Below are positions 21,349 to 30,552 of a stretch of 64,000 nucleotides of DNA, in pieces (within the stretch, counting starts at the first letter, position 1; each line of letters begins with the position of its first letter). Both the position numbers and the translations under genes were made by a program. The notes under the pieces are model-generated. The model had not been told where the DNA came from. It was given only the letters and a program-made list of their open reading frames with translations, and did not search any database. This DNA comes from Euglena gracilis (taxonomy: Eukaryota > Euglenida > Euglenophyceae > Euglenales), in contig CP154954.1 of NCBI GenBank assembly GCA_039621445.1, positions 34,745,455-34,809,454 of the forward strand, in the 5' to 3' direction.

Positions 21349-24048
21349 TCAGGGTGCAGGTTTGTCGGCGTCTTGGCAGTCGCATCCTGTGCTCCTGTGC
21401 CCCTGTGCTGTCACTGTCAGTGAGAGCTGGTCTTGCCCTTTCACTGACATTGTCGGCGAGAGCTGCTCTGCCACAAATGACATCAAAGCTGCTGAAATGT
21501 GTTGCCAAATGTCGGCGGACATATGAGGCCGGGCCAAACCTTGACTGTCACCCAGTGCTTGCTTGATGAGACGGCTGATGAGGCCAAAGCCCAGTGGGCC
21601 CAAGCCGGACCATGGGTGAAAAGACAAAGGGCTGAACAACCATCCTGCTGCTTCGCATATTGGTTGGTGCTTGGTGATTTTTTTGTTCTCCATGCTTGCC
21701 ATGTTCTTCAATGTCTTAGTCTCGTCCCACGTGAAGTCTTTGCGCAATGGGTGAAACACCACGAGGTCGACTGCCAGCGGCCTTGCTGGATCCACCCCAT
21801 CCAAGGCAATGTCCGCCGGGCGCGTCTTGCCGCCAATTGCCACTTCTGTGCGGGTGTGCCCCTTTCTGTCTGAGGACCATTGCAAGCGCATCTCGTACAG
21901 CGTTATGTCGCTGCACAAGCTTGTTCTTCTTGCAACAAAGCAAATGGTCACCAAAGGGATCAAGGGCTTCACCACACAATGGGCACGGTGCTCCTGCTGC
22001 GCATGTCAACACCTTTGCCCCCAGCCACCATCTCAGCAACAGCCGGTACCTCGATGCTGGGATTTGGGTTCCGATGCCTTTGTTGGGCACAGTCTGGGCC
22101 CACGCTGTGGTGTGTGGCATTGATTGTAATCGCAACCGGCAACAATCTTGTAGGGAGAGGGCATTCTTCAAAGTATCCTTGTGTGCCAAGTGCACCTTCT
22201 CGGACCACCATTGTTGGCTTGTATGGTCCGCTTCTGCGTCGACGGGCTTTCGCTTCTCCACCCATTCTTTGAGAGGTGCAAATTGTTGTCCCAAATGCTT
22301 TTGGAGCTCCGTCGCCACATTCACAAAGTCAGGGGACAGTACGCATGCCTCCGGCGGGAACTTGAGCACCTGGTAGCGTTCTTGTGAGGATAAAATGCAT
22401 GCCGTCCTTGCCGGCGCTTGCAACACAATCGGATCCCGCCATATGCGCAGGGGGAGGGTGCATTGCGCCCACTGTTCATCCGAGGTAGCTGGCTGACCAA
22501 GAATGTCGTCCCACGTGCGGCGAATGATGCGTGCTGCCGATTGCAGTGGACCCTCCAAGGAAGCTGCTTGCATGGCGCGGAGGAAATGCATCACTTTGGC
22601 ATCAAGGCAATAACGCAGTAAAATGTGCTCACACTGCGGGTCACCGAGATTGCTCAAGACATGGCATGCTTCCTGCATCCGATCCACCAACGCCTGCATC
22701 TCTTTTTTGCGAAACGTTGTTGACGTTGGGTGCTCCATTGGGAAGCCCAAGACTCGCAGGCCATGGCCAGGCAGCCAGGGGACTTTTGGGATGGAACGGA
22801 GCAGTTCAAAGTTTCGGCCTTCTGTGCTTAATTGCACTTGTGCTGGTCCCCAAAGGCGGCACTTCTGCAGATTCAGGTGCACCCCGAGGCGACTGGAGCT
22901 TGCACGGATGATTTCCAGAGAGGACGCCAAGGCCTCCAATGTGCCCACGAGGTGCCCATCATCCAAATACCATGCATTCATTGCGAGATCCCTGGGGAGT
23001 CTTGTCAAGTTTCTGCAAATCACGAAGGTCTTGACTCGAATTCTCATTGGGGAACGGAAAGTTCTTCAACACTGGATTGGGGCAGGCCACTTGCGGTCTC
23101 CGTGGATGCAAATCTCGTAATTTGGATTGCACGTTGAGATCCACCGGGTCGTGCAGACCATCCGACATCATGTGCTTCACTGCTTTCCCGAATGCTCCGT
23201 CATCCATGAGTCCTCGCAAGGCGTTCAAAAAGGGTCGTTCTTGCAGTCTCTCCACTTTGTCTTGTAAGGATAAGGACACGTCGCTTTTCTTTATCTTGCG
23301 CTCTGGTCGAGGAAAACTTTGGCAGTACTCTTCCCATAAAGAAATGATGTCGCCGGCCTTGAATCGCCGCACTCGTGAGCGTATCAGCTCCACTGCTTGG
23401 CCTTTGTGCCCCTTGCCTCCCCTTGAGGACCACAAGGTCACCTTTTGGAACAGTGCCCAATCGCACAATGACTCCCATGGCCGCTCTCTGCACAGGCCTT
23501 GTTGCACCTCTGCCCATGCCACACCCCACACTGTCACTGCTCCACGTGGGATGTGCCGAAAGAGCGGCCGTGAGAGGGACAGGATCTCATTGATTTCCCC
23601 GGCCATGGCTGCATTTTGGGTGTCCAATGATGTTGTCAAGCCTTGGCGCGAGGAAGCAGCAGGTGGTGGTTGTGCTGGGTGTGACACTGGCGGTAATCTG
23701 GAAGGAACGGGATCCGCTCGCACCCGAAAGCAATCGCTTTCCTTCCGGTAGTAGACGCAAGCAATGCCCGCACACCCACCGTTGCGTCTGTAGCAGCCAT
23801 GATGCAGATGGCACTTCATTGGCTGCCACATGCACTGTCGCCACGTGGTTGACCATCAACCGCTTCGCATTCCAGCCTTGGAAATTCCGTCGCAATGACT
23901 TCGCACAAGGGGCAAAGGGGCAATGGAAGACACCACTGTCCGCATCCGAATCTGATGAGTCCGGATTTCGTTCTGCTCGACGTTTCCGGGTTTCCCTATC
24001 AACCACCACCAGCCTTGGTGTTTGCTGTTGCGCTGTTGATGAAGACAC
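21349..24048 (-). pseudogene. R2-like retrotransposon ORF, internally deleted and frameshifted
   Basis: The order on the minus strand is: ATG at 24048; serine/acidic N-terminus; a C-x4-C..H-x4-H finger (FHCPFAPCAK.., about 23900-23950); a second CGHC; a long linker to about 23050 (LKNFPFPNEN); then directly the catalytic box AWYLDDGHLVG (about 22950-22980), thumb, an RWW-type region, a CPLCG..FGDHLLCC knuckle (about 21935-22000), RHNAVRDAL, and the PD-(D/E)xK-like endonuclease RPADIALDG..AVDLVVFHP (about 21760-21810). Motifs A and B, about 200 codons, are missing. Frameshifts lie near 23740, 23040 and 21860. N-terminal fingers, RT, knuckle and endonuclease in this order are typical of R2-group elements. 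Confidence 0.8.
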
Positions 24049-24660
24049 TCAGTTTTTCATTCACGGTGGGTAGCACATCTTCACCCAAACCGTGCCCCGG
24101 GCCCAGGGAAACGTCTCTTTTGGCCCTCGCCACACCAGGAACCCCCTTGTGACTCCCTGTGCCGCCACAGGTCGCGGGTAGCTTATACTGTTGGTGTAAT
24201 GTAAAAAAGAGTGTTGTCAGGGTGCGGAGGTTGGTTAGCGGAAGATGAGCAAAGGTCACCTTCAATATACCACTCCCCCCCCTTATTTGAGCACACCCAC
24301 GGGCCAAAGGACCCCCCAAATGCTCAAATAAGGGGGGGTCAAATAAGGTGGTCAAAAATTCCTTTAGAAAGAGGGCAAAAAAAAATTCGGCGCATTCGGC
24401 GCCTAAAAAATTTCCTTCCCCGGACCCAAATGCTCAATTAAGGGGGGGGTCAAATAAGGGGGGGAGTGGTATATTAGGCGGGGAGGGGGGCGTTTGTACC
24501 TCTTTTGCCACAAGATGGCGTGTTTGTGTCGGGGTTTGGCTTTTGTGTGTTTTGCCTCTCTCCGCGTCTTTGTGAACCCTTCATTTGTCTTTGGCTCGGC
24601 GTGTGGCTCTGCTCAAGGGGTTACTAGGGGTTACTGAGTTGTGTCTTTTTTGCTCATTTT
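24049..24660 (-). promoter_or_regulatory. 5' leader and upstream region of the R2-like element (copy A)
   Basis: Upstream of the ORF on the minus strand, 24060-24190 matches 28640-28762 (plus) and 35515-35645 (minus). It contains the hairpin CCTGTG-GCGG-CACAGG and a second hairpin that is imperfect in this copy. Farther upstream (24200-24655) is a block shared with 29345-29590, ending at AACCCCTAGTAACCCC, which is the likely 5' end of the element. That block is split by the insertion at 24270-24469. Confidence 0.65.
24270..24469. mobile_element. TA-flanked element, TTATTTGA word type, with an empty-site copy
   Basis: Ends CCACTCCCCCCCC then TTATTTGAGC, and the inverse TCAAATAAGGGGGGGAGTGG. 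TA flanks at 24268-24269 and 24470-24471. The paralogous leader at 29381-29440 reads straight through TTCAATATATATTAGGCGG, one TA shorter than the two flanks joined, so the duplication is exactly TA. Internal words (AAATGCTCAAATAAGG) repeat at both ends. Confidence 0.9.
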
Positions 24661-24870
24661 GTAATCTGACCTTGGGGGACGCGGGGGGGGGACGCGGGGG
24701 CACCACCATTCTGGGTACCATGAAATAACATTTTTTTGACCGACCCGGGCCCTCATTTTCCAGGTACCCAAAAACGCTAAAATTTTTCCTTCGGCGCTTT
24801 GCGCCATGTGTAAATTGGTTCAAGGGCAAAAAAAATTCAGTGCCTGAAAATTTTTTAAAACAACCCAAAT
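24660..24870. repeat. Remnant of a GGGGGACGC element and low-complexity DNA
   Basis: GGGGGACGCGGGGGGGGACGC at 24674-24694 is an end of the GGGGTG family without its partner. No gene. Confidence 0.4.
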
Positions 24871-25633
24871 GCTCGGGTACACCATCTCAAGGACTGCGCA
24901 CCCTGTTACCCACGGCTAAATTCCGCTGCACACTTCGTTGGTCCCTCGGAATGACTCTCACACCAATGGAATCCGATCCCAACCTCTGTCCCAAATGCTT
25001 TGGACCATCAGACTTTCTCGGACACCACCTCGTTTGCCGCAAATCAAACTTCATCACCCGGCGGCACGAGGCGGTACAAGATTTTCTGACAACCACAACA
25101 CAGAAGGCAGGATTTACAGCCCGTAAAGAACAACGAGCTGATGACCGTTCCCGGCCTGGGGATATCTTCATTCCTCGCTTGGACAGTGATGGACCCGTTG
25201 CAGTGGATGTGACAATCCGCCACACCCTTGCGCAAAGTCATCCGCTGCGAAGTGCAGAGAGCCTTTCACAATGGCAAACACGTCAGGAGGCTGAAAAGCA
25301 TGCCAAATATATGCAACCTGCCAACGACTGGGCTGGCGGTTGATGCCATTCGTCATGGATTGCTACGGGGGCATGGGACAAGAAGCGCGCTCCTTGATGG
25401 CCACCCTCCTCAAGGCCCTTCTGGGGCAGCGGGAAGGGTGGCAACGGCGGGCCGCAGAAGCAGACATTTGGCAAGGCCTGTCCTTCACACTTATCAGAGA
25501 AATCAGCAGACAGCTCGTTTGGAGCTTGTATTCTTCCAAAGATGAGATCACCCTATCTTCCGCCCACTCACCATATTCTGTCTGAAGGCCTTTGAGCACA
25601 AACTCTCAACCAAATAACCAACCTTGAACTCTC
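24870..25633 (+). pseudogene. 3' fragment of an R2-like RT: knuckle and endonuclease
   Basis: Plus frame from SQGLRTL through RCTLRWSLGM, CPKCFG..FLGHHLVC, TRRHEAVQDF, then RPGDIFIPRLDSDG and AVDVTIRHTL, which carry the endonuclease acidic residues. A frameshift near 25325 is followed by MPFVMDCYGGMG and the C-terminal helix region to a stop near 25585. The 3' untranslated tail ends about 25633 (AACCAACCTTGAACTCTCG). An almost identical copy lies on the minus strand at 29596-30330. It has no upstream RT of its own. Confidence 0.75.
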
Positions 25634-26640
25634 GCCGGCCCCAAAACCCCCAAAGTTTTAGGGGTCCCTGTCCACCACCCCCAAGGGGGTGTATGAGTCG
25701 CGGGGGGGGGGGTCGCGGGGGGGTCGCGGGGGGGGTCGCGGGGGGAACGTGGAAGTTTTGACGGGTCACGCGTGACAAGTGTGACCTTTCATACAACATC
25801 ACATGGAACCTATTTTTAGAACTTTTGGGTCCAAAAATAGCGCCAATTAGGAATTTGTCACACATTTTTGGCAATTTTGATTCCTAATTTGAGTGCAAAT
25901 TAGGAATTAGGTGCCACTTTTTGGCTCCTACTGGGATGTGGAAACCCTCCATGTGTGGGTCGCGGGGGGGTCGCGGGGGGGGGTCGCGGGGGGGGGTCGC
26001 GGGGGATACACCCCCCAAGATGACCGCTTCTGTGAAGAAGTTTGGAATAAGCGCATTGAAGGCATCCGACGTTCTTGCACAGTACTTCAGCACCTACCTC
26101 AATCGCATGTGCAATTCACCTTGCTTCGGTTTTGCTTATCCGCTTGCAAAGTGAATGACCTCTTGCGCGCCTGCAAAATCTCCTCTGCAACAGCGGCATG
26201 CAAGACATTGTCGGGAATTATTCGGGAAACATTCAGTGGCATGGTCGGCTCCCCTTGCACCCCAGAAGAATGGTTACAAGTTTCCCTGGCCATCAGATGC
26301 GGTGGATTGGGGATCTCGGATCCACTATTTCAACGTGTGCCTGCCAGATTGTCTCAAGTGGTGGACTTTTATCGAAGAGCTCCCTCTGTCTTGGGCCTGC
26401 CAGCTGCCATGGACATCCTTCCCAAGGACGCTGACGATTGTTTACGGACAGCCCTCAATAAACTTGGTCAAATGGCTCAACTGCCACAATGGGCCAGTGA
26501 CAAAAACCTGATCCCTCAGGCACAGTCTCCACACAATTCACAACGTTGGTGGAACCAGCAGGGCATGCTTGCCCGCCAGAAAACACTTCGGGACACATTG
26601 AATGGACCTGCTGCTGTACGTTTTGCATGCCAATGCCAGT
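25634..26640 (+). pseudogene. R2-like RT fragment: end of RT palm through post-RT region
   Basis: From about 25650 the frame reads KVLGVPVHHPQ, is broken by the element at 25686-26015, then resumes in the same frame with RFCEEVWNKRIEGI and continues through the thumb and linker (LLRFCLSACKVNDLL, PKDADDCLRTALN, NSQRWWNQQGM) to about 26635, where unrelated sequence begins. In an intact element this part precedes the segment found at 24870-25633, so the two pieces lie in swapped order. Confidence 0.7.
25686..26015. mobile_element. GGGGTG-family element inside an RT frame, CAAG target duplication
   Basis: Left end GGGGTGTATGAGTCGC, right end GGGGGATACACCCCC. CAAG flanks both sides (25682-25685 and 26016-26019). 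Three or four GGGGGGTCGC units lie inside each end; the middle is A/T-rich. Without the insert the RT frame is continuous. Confidence 0.85.
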
Positions 26641-27184
26641 GCCCCATCCTCAAAAAATTCCAAATTTGGCGGCATATCAAAACCAAACGTGAAGTTGGGG
26701 TTTTAAAAAAAAGAATGCATGAATCCAAATGGTGCAATGAAGCTGACAATTTTATTGTGGGCCCCATCCATGAGGCCAAACTCATGCCTAAAAATTCTTT
26801 GGGGCAATGTCTTTTCCATGGGTTGTTTTCGCTCCCGGAGCCGTTGGCCCAGAAAACCAGACAAACTTGCATTTTACAAACGTTTCCCGCATACTTTGGC
26901 TGGTAATTTTTGGGAATGGATCCGCCAAAACGGGCGATGGGAACGGTGTCCACAAAAAAAGGATACAAAATGGAAGTGTGCGCAATGGTTGAGGGGGGAC
27001 AGTCTAGGAGTAGCATTGATTATGCCGAACAAAAAAGAAGAAGCAAATGGGCACTCTTTGCAAAACCAGTAGGGGTTGCTTGATTGGCAGTCCAACATTT
27101 TCACAAAAAAAATCCTAACCTAAAAACCTAAACCTCAGACGGTTTCATCAAAAAGCCTCTACAAAAAAAGGACACCAAGCCACT
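26640..27184 (+). other. Unassigned region with an open frame at 26719-27072
   Basis: After the RT homology stops, a plus frame reads a W/K-rich segment (GNFWEWIRQNGRWERC). I do not recognise it. It could be a remnant of another element. A minus frame of similar length overlaps it. Confidence 0.25.
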
Positions 27185-27250
27185 TGGTGGGGACGCGGGG
27201 GGGACGCGGGGGGGGGGGGGACGCGGGGGGGACGCGGGGGCTCAACCCCC
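27185..27250. repeat. GGGGGGACGC end of a GGGGTG-family element
   Basis: Four GGGGGGACGC units without an identifiable partner end. It truncates the RT frame at 27250-28545 just after a GSGLK motif. Confidence 0.5.
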
Positions 27251-27277
27251 TTTTAGACCAGAACCAGCAACAAAGGC

Positions 27278-27663
27278 CATAGCCGGCGTTTTTTTGTTTT
27301 TTTGGGGGGGAAAAACGTTTTTTTTGTTTTTTATTGGAAAAAACAGGCAAAAAAAACGGCAAAAAAAAACAAAGGAGAAAATGATGGTCCAAATTTTGCC
27401 TTTGATCGCAAGCGTGAACCAATCTTAGCTCAAATGACTTGAAAACCAATACTTTTGGAGGTCTTCAACAAGAATGGTCAAAATAGGGCATTTTTCTGCC
27501 ATTTTGGGATGTTTCAACTTGAAACATCCCAAATTTGGTGTCTTTCTCTGCCTGAGGATGGGCAAAAAAAAGCTAAAATTAAAGGCAATTTTTTTTTGCC
27601 CTGGACCCTCAATGGCGTTTTTTTGTTTTTTTTGACTTCGTTTTAAACGAAGTGCCAGCTATG
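27278..27663. mobile_element. hAT-like non-autonomous element, 8-bp TSD ACAAAGGC
   Basis: Termini CATAGCCGGC and GCCAGCTATG (inverted, one mismatch). ACAAAGGC is duplicated exactly at 27270-27277 and 27664-27671. An 8-bp duplication with CA..TG ends fits the hAT superfamily. The interior has GTTTTTTTGTTTTTTT tracts near both ends and no transposase. The same family is at 50641-51048. Confidence 0.85.
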
Positions 27664-28010
27664 ACAAAGGCGGTTGGTGGTATTTGATGTAAGGGGCTAT
27701 CCTGTGGCGGGCATGTGAACGCAGGTCCCCACAATCGACATTCTGCAGGGTTCACGGTCAACCCAAGCGTGGCTGCCTCACAAATTAGAAAGGCAAGGGC
27801 ATTGTGCAATTGGGCTGGCGATCCCAGCAGATGGGCGTCATCCAAGTACCACCCCTGCCATTCGACCAAAGGTGAGAGGCCCTCACAAAGGTCTTGCAGG
27901 CAGACAATGGTTTCCACAATGCAGCTTGCTGTGTTGGGCGTAGCACGAATCCAGCCAAGGGCACACTTCTGGGCATCGTCTACGGATGGATTGCAGGATT
28001 TTTTCCCGTG

Positions 28011-28226
28011 GGGGTGGTTCGGGACGCGGGGGGGGGCGCGGGGGGGGGACGCGGGGGGGACGCGGGGGGGAACCGTGGCCCAACCACCCCCCACACGTTT
28101 TCTTTGGCGTCACCTAAATTCGTATGAAATTTTCCTTTGGTCGACCAAAAAACGTGCCCGGCCAAAATCCGGGACGCGGGGGGGACGCGGGGGGGGACGC
28201 GGGGGGGACGCGGGGGGAACACCCCC
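28011..28226. mobile_element. GGGGTG-family element inside RT motif A region, CGTG TSD
   Basis: Left end GGGGTGGTTCGGGACGC, right end GGGGGGAACACCCCC, 216 bp. CGTG is duplicated (28007-28010 and 28227-28230). It closely resembles 16897-17110 along its whole length. Insertion lies a few codons after NAFNSLSR on the minus strand, and the frame is uninterrupted without it. Confidence 0.9.
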
Positions 28227-28571
28227 CGTGACAAGGAGTTGAAGGCATTCCTGAAATCCACTTGAAGCAGCCCCCAGCGATTGTCTCTGTCCGAGTGTTG
28301 AGTGTCCACCATCTGTTGGATGCCCATTACGATCAATGGACATGCATTCGGCACACCAACGCCACATTGGCACACCAACGCCACATTGTGGAGGACTCAG
28401 TTCTTTCAAAGCGTTTACCACTGTGGGATGACGCATGAGGCATTTGCCAACCAATCGGCGGAGTGTTTCACCTGCTGCGATCGGGCGAGTGTCTTCATCA
28501 CACACCGTGTGCTCCACAAGGTTTCCAAAAGCATCCTCTTCCATTGCTGTTTGTTTGTTCTGTTTTTGCGG

Positions 28572-28601
28572 TGGGACAATATGGGGGGGGGGGTGGTATC
28601 A
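28572..28601. mobile_element. Solo end of a TATTGTCC-type element
   Basis: GGTGGGACAATATGG, a G run and GTGGTA match the inverse of the left end of the element at 9825-10003. The body that should adjoin it is absent here; a body lacking this very end lies at 29036-29150. Confidence 0.6.
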
Positions 28602-28639
28602 CTCATCACTCAGTAGCTCCTTTGTACATTACACCCACA

Positions 28640-29035
28640 TTATAATCTACCCGCGACCTGTGGCGGCACAGGGAGTCACAAGGGGGTTCCTCTTGTGGCG
28701 AGGGCCAAAAGAGACGTTTCCCTGGGCCCGGGGCACGGTTTGGGTGAAGCTGTGCTACCCACTGTGATCTGTGTCATCAATTCGGACCCGGAAAGCACAA
28801 AAGAGCGATTGCAAAATTTGCGCAAAGCTATATTCGGGTTCCCAAAGGAATCCGCACCGGGACCCTCCGGCCTGAGACCTGACCACCTCAAGGCCATGGT
28901 TGGAGACCACCCAGGGGCTTGTGGAGATGACCTCCTCGAAGTGCTTGATACCTTCATCTATCGGGCAATTACAAACGGTGTTCACCCCAGCATGGCCCCA
29001 ATTCTTTCCTCTGCCAGGTTGACACCTCTCCGGAG
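28640..29035 (+). pseudogene. 5' leader (copy B) plus RT finger fragment, inverted segment
   Basis: The conserved leader at 28640-28762 is followed on the plus strand by a frame with STKERLQNLRKAIFGFP, then SAPGPSGLRPDHLKAM (finger motif) and LTPLRRPEG, ending against an element at 29036. It lies head to head with the RT fragment at 27250-28545, which starts at the next conserved block (RPIAAGETL). The leader contains hairpins at 28657-28672 and 28677-28697. Confidence 0.7.
28657..28697 (+). ncRNA. Two-hairpin RNA motif in the retrotransposon 5' leader
   Basis: Hairpin 1: CCTGTG (28657-28662) pairs with CACAGG (28667-28672). Hairpin 2: 28677-28685 pairs with 28689-28697, nine pairs with a 3-nt loop. 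In the copy at 35515-35645 hairpin 1 is kept and hairpin 2 keeps nine pairs despite changes, including one G-C to A-U double change. The copy at 24060-24190 keeps hairpin 1 and seven of nine pairs. Confidence 0.6.
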
Positions 29036-29150
29036 GCCCGAAGGGACAATATGGGGGGGGGGACAATATGGGGGTACCAAAGGAAATTTCATTGACCGAG
29101 CCAAAAAAACCCCTCGTCGGCCGGGCCGAGGGACAATATGGGGGGGGGAC
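29036..29150. mobile_element. Truncated TATTGTCC-type element
   Basis: It shares the interior of 9825-10003 (GGGGTACCAAAGGAAATTTC, GGCCGAGGGACAATATGG) but lacks the left terminal repeat, and its right end is replaced by ACAAT joining the next element. Confidence 0.7.
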
Positions 29151-29154
29151 AATA

Positions 29155-29343
29155 CCACCCCCCCCCCTAAATGACCCCCCCCCCTAGATGACCCCCCTGG
29201 GGGGTCATCTAGGGGGGGGGGGTCATAGAGCAGAGCAATTTTTCAAGTGGGAAAAGTATCCCCCCCCTAAATGACCCCCCCCCTAGATGACCCTTTGGGG
29301 GGTCCTGAAGCAACATCAATAGGGTCATTTAGGGGGGGGGTGG
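29155..29343. mobile_element. TA-flanked element, TAAATGACC/TAGATGACC word type
   Basis: Ends CCACCCCCCCCCC TAAATGACC and GGTCATTTA plus a G run and TGG, with TA at 29153-29154 and 29344-29345. TAGATGACC words plus C runs recur internally at 29180-29220 and 29262-29290. Confidence 0.75.
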
Positions 29344-29344
29344 T

Positions 29345-29590
29345 ATGGGGGGGGGTAGTTGTGGAGGTCAGTGGTTAGCGGAAGATGAGCAAAGGTCACC
29401 TTCAATATATATTAGGCGGGGAGGGGGGCGTTTGTACCGCTTTTGCCACAAGATGGCGTGTTTGTGTCGGGTTTTGGCTTTTGTTGTGTTTTGCTTCTCT
29501 GCGCGTCTATGCGATATGTGACCCATGGATTTGTCTTTGGCTCGGCGTGTGGCTCTGCTCAGATCAGGGGGTAACTAGGGGTTAAAAACT
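29345..29590 (-). promoter_or_regulatory. 5' upstream region of an R2-like element, empty-site version
   Basis: It matches 24200-24655 on the same strand without the inserted element. It contains AATATATATT (about 29404-29414), at the same place as TATATATA in the copy near 35727, followed downstream on the minus strand by GAAGRTG..GAC words, so this may be a promoter. On its 5' side, about 29590, it joins directly to the 3' tail of the RT fragment ending about 29596: a head-to-tail junction. Confidence 0.5.
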
Positions 29591-29595
29591 TGGCA

Positions 29596-30552
29596 GGTGA
29601 GAGTTCAAGGTTGGTTATTTGGTTGAGAGTTTGTGCTCAAAGTCCTTCAGACAGAATATGGTGAGTGGGCAGAAGACAGGGTGATCTCATCTTTCGAAGA
29701 ATACAAGCTCCAAACGAGCTGTCTGCTGATTTCTCTGATAAGTGTGAAGGACAGGCCTTGCCAAATGTCTGCTTCTGCGGCCCGCCGCTGCCACCCTTCC
29801 CGCTGCCCCAGAAGGGCCTTGAGGAGGGTGGCCATCAAGGAGCGCGCTTCTTGTCCCATGCCCCCGTAGCAATCCATGACGAATGGCATCAACCGCCAGC
29901 CCAGTCGTTGGCAGGTTGCATATATTTGGCATGCTTTTGAGCCTCCTGACGTGTTTGCCATTGTGAAAGGCTCTCTGCACTTCGCAGCGGATGACTTTGC
30001 GCAAGGGTGTGGCGGATTGTCACATCCACTGCAACGGGTCCATCACTGTCCAAGCGAGGAATGAAGATATCCCCAGGCCGGGAACGGTCATCAGCTCGTT
30101 GTTCTTTACGGGCTGTAAATCCTGCCTTCTGTGTTGTGGTTGTCAGAAAATCTTGTACCGCCCCGTGCCGCCGGGTGACGAAGTTTGATTTGCAGCAAAC
30201 GAGATGGTGTCCGAGAAAATCTGATTGTCCAAAGCATTTGGGACACAGGTTGGGATCGGATTCCATTGGTGTGAGAGTCATTCCGAGGGACCAACGAAGT
30301 GTGCAGCGGAATTCAGCCGTGGGAAAAACAGGGTGCGGAGTCCTTGAGATGGTGTCGAAGCGGCCCATGCCATAGCGTGTGGTTGGCATTGGCTTGCAAA
30401 ACGTACAGCATCAGGTCCATTCAATGTGTCCCGAAGTGTTTTCTGGCGGGCAAGCATGCTCTGCTGATTCCACCAACGTTGTGAATTGTGTGGAGACTGT
30501 GCCTGAGGGATCAAATTTTTGTCAGTGGTCCATTGTGGCAGTGGGCCTATTT
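29596..30552 (-). pseudogene. R2-like RT 3' part (downstream of a double insertion)
   Basis: Minus strand from about 30540 (QIGPLPQWTTDKN) through NSQRWWNQQSM, RFASQCQPHAMAWA, CPKCFG..FLGHHLVCC, RRHGAVQDFL and RPGDIFIPRLDSDG..AVDVTIRH to the C-terminus near 29640. Frame changes near 30330 and 29960. It is nearly identical over about 700 bp to 24870-25633 in the opposite orientation. Its upstream part (KDILPKDTDDCLQTALNEFG) lies at 32791-32865, separated by the two insertions at 30553-31722 and 31744-32790. Confidence 0.8.

Larger units (their letters stand above)
27250..28545 (-). pseudogene. R2-like RT fragment carrying two transposon insertions
   Basis: Minus strand: EEDAFGNLVEHT, TRPIAAGETLRRLVGKCL (about 28440-28490), VDFRNAFNSLSR (motif A, about 28220-28255), then the insertion 28011-28226, then EKILQSIRRRCPEVCPWLDS in the same frame. 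Motif B (QGDP) is deleted, with a frame change, before WYLDDAHLLG (motif C, about 27825-27855). The frame continues through the CRLWGPAF region to PTAFV, where the insertion 27278-27663 sits, and resumes as AGSGLK at about 27255-27277. Both insertions keep the flanking frame intact. Confidence 0.8.

Noticed and set aside
28640-28762. 5' leader as an HDV-like ribozyme
   Set aside because: Hairpins are present, but I could not place the required double pseudoknot with a catalytic cytosine. Left as a test in the findings.
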